Source of the DNA: Armigeres subalbatus | Taxonomy: Eukaryota; Arthropoda; Insecta; Diptera; Culicidae | Assembly (NCBI RefSeq): GCF_024139115.2 | Contig: NC_085140.1 | Coordinates: 340,070,966-340,134,965, forward strand | Reading direction: 5' to 3' | Length of the DNA stretch: 64,000 nucleotides | Shown here: positions 56,196 through 64,000 of the stretch, one piece after another | Numbering within the stretch: position 1 is the first letter of the stretch | How the letters are laid out: each line of letters begins with the position of its first letter | Position numbers and translations under genes: made by a program | The notes under the pieces: generated by a model | What the model saw: the letters and a program-made list of their open reading frames with translations, nothing else | What the model was told of the DNA's origin: nothing | Database searches by the model: none

Positions 56196-56939
56196 CCCAA
56201 GTAGCACACGCAACATCTTCCAAAAAGCACCTTGTTTCTATACAGTTTCATTAAAGGCATTGGAAAAACATCAAAGCACGAAAAAGTTGCATCAAGATGT
56301 CAAAAACCTTCGAGTTGTGATCAATGTTTCATTAACATTGCAATGCAGTACGTGTCTGACATTTGAAAACAATCAACCACAGAAAACTGCACTTTATGTT
56401 GCAAACACGAAACAAAATCAACAAGTTGCATATTTTTTACCATGTAACATCAATGCGTCTTTCAAAATTTATTTGTTTGTTTAAATTAAGTTGCAGATTT
56501 ACAGATATGAAGACACACTCATGTTTGAATTAGCATCGTTCAACGTTTTGACAACTTACATTTTTTTCCGGTGATGGTGCAATCAAGTAACAGAAAACTC
56601 GAGTACAAAACTTCATAATCGTATGGTTTTTTATGGTGAGTCGACATGCAGTCCTTTCGAAGTGTTGAATGGTGCAGTGGTAGAGTAAAGGACTATCAAT
56701 CACAAGATCCTTAAATCGAAACCAGTTTTATATTTTTATTTTATTTTTTTCCGCCGTAGTATTTTGCAACATTATTGCAATTTTACTGCAATCGAAGGAT
56801 GTTTCCGTAGGCTCCACCTCTTGCGCTTTTTAGATTGGAAGAGAGTTATATTTGATGGCACATACGCAAAGATTGATTCTTTCCGAATGTTGCAACACAG
56901 TGAAATGTTCAGTAGTAAAGCAAGTTGTGCTGCTTGGGG
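56196..56939. mobile_element. Insertion with CCCAAGTAGCAC-type ends in the RTE endonuclease
   Basis: The ends cccaagtagcacacgcaac and gcaagttgtgctgcttgggg are loosely inverted. This type of end also begins the element at 57243-57350. A tRNA-like piece lies at 56655-56735. The insertion separates two parts of the endonuclease frame, which is the main support. Confidence 0.5.
56655..56735 (+). repeat. tRNA-like fragment with B box
   Basis: tggtgcagtggtagagt fits an A box, and taaatcgaaacc fits a B box, 35 bases apart, followed by a T-rich tail. No intact cloverleaf. Probably a SINE or tRNA relic. Confidence 0.4.
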
Positions 56940-57242
56940 AGTATGCGTGTGCTCCCGATGAAGTTGAGAGATTTGCAGTTCCACGAACCGAGTTTCCAAT
57001 CGCTGGTCCCTTTTCGTCGCAGTGGTCTTCGCCGATGGTTCCGGTCCGTACTCTCTTGTTGATTGTTCGTTTCGTGAGTTTTTTTGGCTGGCTTGCAGGA
57101 TCTGACTCCAAACTCCCTAAATTTCTGAACGCTTTACCCAGCATTTGCCGTGCCAATTTTACTAGATAATTCCTTACAAAATCTCAAACAAATCAAGCTA
57201 CCTATTCATTAACCAAGACAATGAGACACACTTAGAGACACC

Positions 57243-57350
57243 CCTAGTAGCACACATGTATCACATAGGTTACTGCAACTCATATGTGATCAGATTTGGT
57301 GACAATCAAGTTGCTGCAACCATTTTTGTCTGACTTGGGTTGCTCGGGAC
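57243..57350. mobile_element. MITE with CTAGTAGCACAC ends
   Basis: ctagtagcacacatgtatca at the left and acttgggttgctcggga at the right recall inverted ends of a common arthropod MITE. cacataggttactgcaac and gttgctgcaacc also pair. 108 bp, non-coding. Confidence 0.45.
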
Positions 57351-57438
57351 AATCACTTGAGCTACATTTGAAATTGAATTCTGCAAAGCTACAACTTAAC
57401 AACATTTATAAACTGTCATAGGACGAGTGAAGTACTGT

Positions 57439-57610
57439 GGGGTTTGAGTATATTACCATCAGCGTGTGATTATACATTAACACCTAAGCGTGTCGATCAG
57501 TGCGCAGCAAGCCATGACTCGGCCTCTTCTGGTCAGACCTCCGTAGCGTGCACACGCACCCACGGAGAGCTGCCGTCATTGCATTTCGCTCCGGCCATTT
57601 GGGGCCAAAC
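57439..57610 (+). repeat. 170-bp dispersed repeat, copy 1 (copy 2 at 60088-60258)
   Basis: gtggggtttgagtat...gcatttggggcca recurs at 60088-60258 in the same orientation with about 95% identity by eye. Both ends of similarity are sharp. GC content is much higher than around it. The open frames (57444-57701, 60032-60355) are shared by copying. Class unknown. Confidence 0.7.
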
Positions 57611-57728
57611 ATTTTGGCGATCCTGCCAGGTTATTTGTTGGATCCTGACGCTTATTTCAAAAGGTGACTTGAATCCAATTGGTAATTTGATAATATGTTA
57701 AAATATCTGATGATTAAAAAAACACAAT

Positions 57729-58560
57729 GCAATGGGTTTTTATTGCTACAAAGCGCGTTTGGGAGAACGCTGCAAAATGGATTGTGGTTTAGAAAATCAC
57801 AAAGCGTGTCTGGAAGACCGCTAGAAAATGGATTGTGGTTTGAAAAATCACAAAGCGCGTCTAGAAGACCGCTGGAAAATGGATTGTGGTTTGGAAAATC
57901 ACAAAGCACGTCTAGAGCACCGCTGGAAAATGGATTGTGGTTTGAAAATCACAAAGCGCGTCTGGAAGACCGCTGGAAAATGGATTGTGGTTTGGAAAAT
58001 CATAAAGCGCGTCTAGAAGACCGCTGGAAAATGGATTGTGGTTTGGAAAATCACAAAGCGCTTCTGGAAGACCGCTGGAAAATGGATTGTGGTTTAAAAA
58101 ATCACAAAGCGCGTCTGGAAGACCGCTGGAAAATGGATTGTGGTTTGAAAAATAACAAAGCGCGTCTGGAAGACCGCTGGAAAATGGATTGTGGTTTGGA
58201 AAATCACAAAGCGCGTCTGAAAGACCGCTGGAAAATGGATTGTGGTTTGAAAAATCACAAAGCGCGTCTGGAAGACCGCTGGAAAATGGACTGTGGTTTG
58301 AAAAATCACAAAGCGCGTCTGGAAGACCGCCGGAAAATGGATTGTGATTTGGAAAATCACAAAGCGTGTCTGGAAGACCGCTGGAAAATGGATTGTGGTT
58401 TAGAAAATCACAAAGCGCGTCTAGAAGACCGCTGGAAAATGGATTGTGGTTTGAAAAATCACAAAGCGCGTCTGGAAGACCGCTGGAAAATGGATTGTAG
58501 TTTGGAAAATCACAAAGCGTGCCAGGAAGAGCTAGAGAATGGTTTGTGGTTTGAAAAATC
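57729..58560. repeat. 51-bp minisatellite, about 16 copies
   Basis: The unit is gattgtggtttgaaaaatca, caaagcgcgtctggaagacc, gctggaaaatg (51 bases, given in parts). Copies differ by a few bases; the first and last are diverged. Since 51 is a multiple of three and the unit has no stop in several frames, long open frames arise on both strands (57695-58648 plus, 58562-57912 minus). A one-base deletion near 57945 switches the + frame from a PLENGLWF to a KMDCGLENHK repeat, so coding constraint is unlikely. Confidence 0.88.
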
Positions 58561-59059
58561 ACATAGCATGGGCCACCGCTGGTTTATGGTTTGCAATACC
58601 ACAAGGCGTGTCTGGGAGACTGCCGAGAAAAAAAAGTTGACAATCTAAAAAATCTCAAGGTGGGTCATGGAAGCATTTATTTTGGTTAAAATAAATTTAG
58701 TTTGAAATGTATAACTTAGCGACTTTAGTGTACATAAGACTACCAGTTAAGCTAGTTCTGTCGAAATCTGAGAGATATGGAGATCTATTGTATGCTACAA
58801 AGTTGTTTAGAAGGCTTAATATATTATCTTGATGTTTATTTTGGAATTTACTGACTTAGTAGTCGTAGCGGAATTACCCGCCGGATGAGATATCCAACAT
58901 TCACGAAGCTCCAAAAATGTTGCCAGTATTCACAAAGTCATAAGTTTGGAGTTATTGGCTAATAGTACTGGTTAACATAAGTCTAAAATTTAGGTATATA
59001 CTTATGCTATCTCATTTAAGTATGATATCTCTGCGAAATGTTAGATAAATATCATATCC

Positions 59060-59710
59060 TAGCCCACATATTCCCAAACTACTTGTACATGCGACCCACC
59101 TAGGAGAATCGTATAGTGCTTGTGACCCTCCCACAGAATTTGGATAAAAAAATAAGTTCGCGTTAGATTGAACAAACCATTATGAATTGTTTCATACCCC
59201 ATCATTATATGACTTTGAATGGATTGGAAATGAATTGGAATTCGAATGGATAAGATTTTGGTTGGATTTGATTGGAATGGATTTGAATTGGATATGGATT
59301 GGATTTGGATTAGATTTTGGTTAGATTTGGATTGGATTTGGACTGGATTTGGATTTGGACTGGATTTGGATAGGATTTGGACTGAATTTGAATTGGATTT
59401 GGACTGGTTTGGATTGGATTTGATTTAAATTTGGATTAGAATTTCACTTGATTGGATTTGGATTTGGAACGGATTTAGATTGGAATGTGGCTTGGATTTG
59501 AATTGTTTGGATTCCATTGTGTTTGACAAAATCTCAAAATTTATTGTTCTTCATTCACTACATAGATCCAAATCTAATGGCTGTGATAGATTTGTGGGAC
59601 AAAATAGGGACAAAAGAATGAATCAAGATTCGTCTTTCGCAACTCATCATTTATCAGTCCACGACCTCCCGGGGAGTCGCGGCCCACAGTTTGGGAACCT
59701 ATGTTCTAAG
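59060..59710. mobile_element. hAT-like relic with ggatttggat minisatellite inside
   Basis: Left: ttcccaaactac and gcgacccacc. Right (inverted): aggttcccaaactgtgggcc and gcgactcccc. Both recall hAT ends. Between them 59218-59500 is a tandem array of ggatttggactg-like 6- and 12-base units. The open frame 59246-59428 is made of this array. No transposase. Confidence 0.45.
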
Positions 59711-60087
59711 CGGTTGTTAGCAAGTTCAACATCGATATGTTGAATGACAGTATGCTGGTATTACTATATATAAAGCTGATAGTTGGATTTAATGGACGGT
59801 ATAAGATATTTAGATTATTGCTACAATGCAAAATGTTTTTGTGAGATCAATTACCAATTTAGTTCTACATTTAAATGATACAACCTATTGACTTGCATTT
59901 CGTTATTCTGCGATTGAAACCCACGATGATCAGACAAGTTTATTTTGGAGTTCAGTTTTTAAAGGAAATCATCAGTTTCTCAAAAGCAATATGTTCATCT
60001 TCGTCTCGCGCAAGTAACTTAAAAAAAATCAATGCATTCTATGCTAGAGGATTTTTTTGCCTTTTTTAATGAGAAAAGAAGGGAAAT

Positions 60088-60258
60088 GTGGGGTTTGAGT
60101 ATTTTTCCATCAGCGAGTGATTATACATTAACACCGCAGCGTGTCGATCAGTGCGCACCAAGCCATGACTCGGCCTCTTCTGGTCAGACCTCCGTGGCGT
60201 GCACACGCACCCACGGCGAGCTGCCGTCATTGCATTTCGCTCCGGGCATTTGGGGCCA
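60088..60258 (+). repeat. 170-bp dispersed repeat, copy 2
   Basis: See 57439-57610. Flanks beyond 60258 differ from those beyond 57610. Confidence 0.7.
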
Positions 60259-60359
60259 CACAAGTACTATTCCAATTAATTCCACCAAGTTGTATTGCTT
60301 TACACATACGTATTTTGACCTCAACTGTAAGGCTGTCTTCAGTGTCTCGTACTAGACTC

Positions 60360-60740
60360 GACTCGACTCAAGTTAACTGATATTCGCCTTTCTCGTACAA
60401 CAATGTTGTACCGAAAGACTATCATTCCACTCAAAAATCGATCCTTTTATAGAAGTCACAGAGACCCATATACCAATCGACTCAGCTCGTCGAGCTGAAC
60501 AAATGTCTGTTTGTCCGTCTGTTTGTCCGTATGTGCGTATGTGTATGTGTGTGCACAAGAAAACCGAAAAAACATTGGCCACTTTTTCATAAAGTGATTC
60601 TTAATCGATTTCTTCGCAACATGTTGCATTCGACGAGGGAGATACCCTAGTTGATCAGTATTGAATATAATCACGATCGGTCATTGCGTTCAAGAGTTAT
60701 GTAGAAAATGGTGTGTTGAACCATATACGGTTGGCTGGTT
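60360..60740. repeat. Probable dispersed element with GT-rich core
   Basis: Contains agtcacagagacccatatac, gactcagctcgtcgagctga and tgtccgtctgtttgtccgta, words I associate with a common non-autonomous mosquito repeat. Only one copy is in the window, so this cannot be tested here. Confidence 0.35.
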
Positions 60741-63700
60741 GATTTGCCTTACAGCGATTGCAAGAGCTGTAATTTTGGCATTTATGTATGATGTGTATCA
60801 CACAAAAGCAAAACCAAGGGATTGAATCAAGAAAGGCTTCGTCACCACTAGGCGGATTAATCTGGGGTTTTCTTATTCCGATTAGTCATCAGTGTGGCAA
60901 AGTAAAACCACCGGCGGCAGCGCACAGGTCTATTTCAGAAGTTATGCTGGATTCAAATTATTTATCACTCATGATTAAATCTGATTAATCACTAATGCTC
61001 TGCAATTCAATACTTGTTGTATGAGGACATGATTAAATTCGGCAGAGTTTAGAGTTTCAAAACTAAGGTAAACTTCAGTGAATGTAAATGTAAATTCTGA
61101 GAATGAAAAGTAGTAGCATAGAAATTTATTTACAGGGCAGCACTTGACCAGTTAAATTTTCGAGGAGTGAACCCGTATGGTCGAACAGTAAAAGTCACTT
61201 AGTTCTTGTATGTTCCATTAAATAGTTTTTATTGTGAACGAGAAAAATAAACAATGTTAAATTGTACAGACAGAGTGAAATTGTATTCCTATTCAAAATA
61301 TGGTAGATCTACTCTGAACGCATTAAATTGAGCTCTAGATTAAAATTCCATCGTCAGAACCACTTTATCCCACTTCAGTCTCTGTCGTTTTTCCAATGCA
61401 CCAGAGTTTCTGTCCTCAATTGGAATCCAGCATGCTGTGAATAAATTATGTTCTACCTCATCCTCGTCATTGTTCGACTCGACAGGTATGTATGGTAATA
61501 CGGCATGATTGAGTTTTACGTGGTCTAGAAACCGACAAAACGGGGCACAATGTATCCAATTCAGTCCAGAAATCGATTGCTCTCGAAACACCAATTCGTC
61601 ATGCTCGAACGACAGGACTTTTGTCGTTCACCACTACCATCATGGTTGCTGGAATTGATCGAACAATCATATTATTCGCCAATCCAAAGTCGAGGAAAAA
61701 TAATGAAACCCGAAAAGATACTTTTGTAATAATTCAGCCAAGAAAGCCATACACGCATCCTGCCGATTGTTAGCATGGTCGGTGAAACTGTCCCTGTTTC
61801 TATGGCACTATTCTGTTGCATTGTTATCTTGAAGAGTCCTGTGAAGGAATCGATCGGCCAATGGGTCGTGCGGGTGGAAAGGTATGAAATTAGTCCTTCG
61901 CCGTCAGATTGTCGCTCCCGTTGAATATGTTGCGATGCGGACGGTCGGTCGACAGCTGAAACTAGGTCAACTTTGGGTGGGGGTCAAAGGAGAGAAAACT
62001 TTCTGATTACTTTTTTGCCTCCATCATCATCGCGGCTTCGTTTGATGAACCGAGGTGAACCATCACACATACAAACCCACCACTCGTTCGTTTACATGAA
62101 GGGGCACGTGTGCAAGGCCTTTGATTACATAAGAATTCAATCAGGTCAAAAAACAACTAGATGAGTGGAAAGCTCGCGAATTTCTCCTCCGAGAAAGCCA
62201 CGCGTGTTGGTGTGTGTAGGGGGAGGAAGCACTCCGTGCATGAAGAAAATCGCTTTACATGGTTGTGGGAAAATATCTAGAGCGGAAGGAGCCGTTTAAG
62301 GATTGCGCAATTTCACATCGATTTTCCCTTCTCACCAGCACAAACAGGATACATCAAAATGTTGGTGTGACGTTTCGTTTGAAAAGTGGAACGAAAGCTC
62401 CTTATCCAGGGCACGGCACAGCGCAGGAGCAGCTTTTCCCCATGCTTAACCACTCGGGACTTGTTCGTGGCAAAGTTTCGTTTATTGATCCAGAATGAAA
62501 ATAATAAAATGGGCTGCTTTACGTACCGTTTCGTAAAGTTTTCATTAAAATTTACAGCACCCTACCTTGCCCCTTTACATCGACCCATAAAAGGAATCTT
62601 TAAACTTTTCATGTACTTTTTAGTTGTCACCATAAATGTACTTCGTGAGAAGTATCCACCCGATAGAGATCCTGAAAATAATGTTCTTCTGAAGATGGAT
62701 AACAAAAAGAGAAGCAATCTGAATTAGAATAACTTTATGCATTGTTCAAATCTGTATAATGAATGATTTTAGAAATGTTGATGAATGGATACTAAATATT
62801 CAAAGCTATACGTCTACAAATGCTAAACCGTTTCAAAGAGTAAAACTTCTGGGTAATTAACGAAAATATGAACCTATCCGTCGACACAAATCCATGAAGT
62901 GGAGACGATATACGTACACGTTGTGTGTGGAAGCAAGTATATCGCATCCTTTTTCGATATCTTATGTAGCATTAAATGGATAAACAATACAGTTGTTGAG
63001 TGGATAAATAATATAGCCTTTCCAGCGAATTGAAAAACGATTCAAAGGCATAAGAATGAAGAAATTTATCATCATTCGTATATTGTCAGGCTTGATTTGG
63101 TAGTGTGGGAAAAATATAGTAAAAGATTTTTAGCGATATACTGAAATGAATAGATTTACTCTTGCTTATTGCATATTGCTTATCGGGATTATTTACTTAT
63201 ACATTCAAGAATATTGCGATACGGCATTCGTGTGTTATTGGGCACTGCAAAATTCAGTTTTTGAACGAACTTACGAAAATTGAAGAACTTGAAGTACAAA
63301 AGTGCTGTATTCTGCGAGCTACAATCTAAAATTGGGACGTTATCCTTTGTCCTTGGATGGTAAATTGTTATTAGGTATGATTGATGCTCTACCCTCCTCA
63401 CCGTAGGTCGACAGTGTGGTGTACCGAGCGTCTCCATGGAAATATTGCGGCTCCCAGTAATCAATGTTCCAGCGCGCACTTTAAGCATTGAATTTTTCAT
63501 GCAGCCATTTGCCAGAATGTAAATAAGGACATGCTCACATGACTGCACACATTTTAGGACGTGTGGTGGTGCACCTACTCCGGCACGCTCAACCATGTCG
63601 TACCATAATTAACGTGTACGTGTCATTTCTCCGGGGAAATGATGCGATGATGATGATGTCAATCAACTTTGGCGCTTAAAACCTCCACCCATCAAACCAC

Positions 63701-64000
63701 TCTCCGAGCATTGCTCGGTATTTGATTTTCCTCTGGCAAGCGGTTATGCATCGCAACTACCCCACGGGACCGCTCGCACCAGACCAGAGCACTTTTTCCA
63801 GCCCGAATGAATAAATAAGTGGCGGTGAAATTGTAACGGAATCGAATTTGGATTGGGTCAATATGAATAAACAAGAATTGACATGCCATCAGCGGGTAAA
63901 TAAATCATTAAGCTGACTGATAAATATTGGCTTGGATTAGTACTGCTGGACATTGGACAAAGCGTGCTGATTCCAGGTGGTATTTATTGAACGTGTCATG
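60741..64000. other. Right end of window, no recognised gene
   Basis: Looks less repetitive than the rest. At about 60915-60932 is a relic ggcagcgcacaggtcta of the TIR family at 38110. Short open frames (61340-61594, 62386-62727, 63189-63596) show no known protein and no splice-linked neighbours that I could join. GC-richer patches at 61890-62160 and 62380-62470 may be regulatory or exonic, but I cannot support a call. Confidence 0.4.

Larger units (their letters stand above)
55560..57170 (-). pseudogene. RTE-type endonuclease (second family), interrupted
   Basis: Minus strand, right to left: an N-terminal region leading to LGSWNCKSLN (about 57000-56950), then after an insertion (56196-56939) GADVLKDRRFGIVALQEVCW (20 residues), then RRVIGWRPINKRMC, FFNFSIINVHSPHSG and KIIIGDLNAQLGQEEEF (frame 56055-55747). 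HYLV-type words with RGANIDSEH follow at about 55660. This is an APE-type endonuclease with one frameshift near 56060. The RT part is absent on this side. Confidence 0.7.

Noticed and set aside
57695..58648. 317-codon open frame with 17-residue repeats as a protein gene
   Set aside because: It is a 51-bp DNA minisatellite. The frame switches after a one-base deletion near 57945, and similar long frames exist on the minus strand.
63189..63596. 135-codon minus-strand frame as a gene
   Set aside because: No recognisable domain, no splice partners, and the length is within what chance allows; kept only as an unknown.

Overview
The window looks like mosquito nuclear DNA, most likely Aedes. It is AT-rich, has long introns with GT..AG borders and an arthropod-type Inr plus DPE promoter, and is packed with decayed retrotransposons and foldback elements. 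It carries tRNA-derived SINE pieces that resemble Feilai and several RTE-type (JAM1-like) retrotransposons, both known from Aedes. The species call and family names come from recognition only; no search was run.

Host genes. Two genes of the LITAF/SIMPLE family lie on the + strand about 15 kb apart. The first (transcript about 6842 to 29870, coding 17459-29500) has an untranslated first exon behind an Inr+DPE promoter and three introns. Two of these are about 10 kb each and full of transposable elements. The conceptual protein is 147 aa with a Pro-rich N terminus and a C-terminal LITAF domain. The second (coding 44575-45122) is compact: three exons joined by introns of 94 and 88 bases give a 121-aa protein, if the inferred four-base first coding exon is right. 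Both keep a phase-1 intron just before the LITAF domain, which suggests an old duplication.

Transposons, left to right. 0-6 kb: RTE 3' end, SINE piece and several foldback MITEs. 8.8-11.8 kb: a nearly full-length but broken RTE copy. 12.8-14.4 kb: nested foldbacks. 14.4-15.5 kb: a degenerate GAATTCC-type array. 19.1-24.3 kb: an R1-clade element with 15-bp target duplications, itself hit by a 5'-truncated RTE with 14-bp target duplications. 24.3-25.8 kb: an inverted TTCGGCC array. 30.6-31.9 kb: an uninterrupted MULE transposase exon with a FLYWCH zinc finger (- strand). 32-41.4 kb: an RTE copy split by a 4.3-kb TIR element that holds another MITE, followed by a 3.25-kb TIR element holding a further TIR element. 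Both large TIR elements carry long GAATTCC-type arrays. 42.4-43.0 kb: another non-LTR 3' end. 46-47.3 kb: RTE remnant, MITE and a tRNA-Val-derived SINE. 48-50.1 kb: a further RTE copy with target duplications. 52.2-55.5 kb: a 3.36-kb foldback element built from inverted arrays of a 153-bp repeat. 57.7-58.6 kb: a 51-bp minisatellite. The last 3.2 kb has no recognised feature.

The locus reads as a small LITAF gene cluster stretched by nested insertions. I saw no CRISPR array, rRNA gene or intact tRNA gene. The most unusual structures are the TIR elements that carry GAATTCC arrays and the 153-bp-array foldback.
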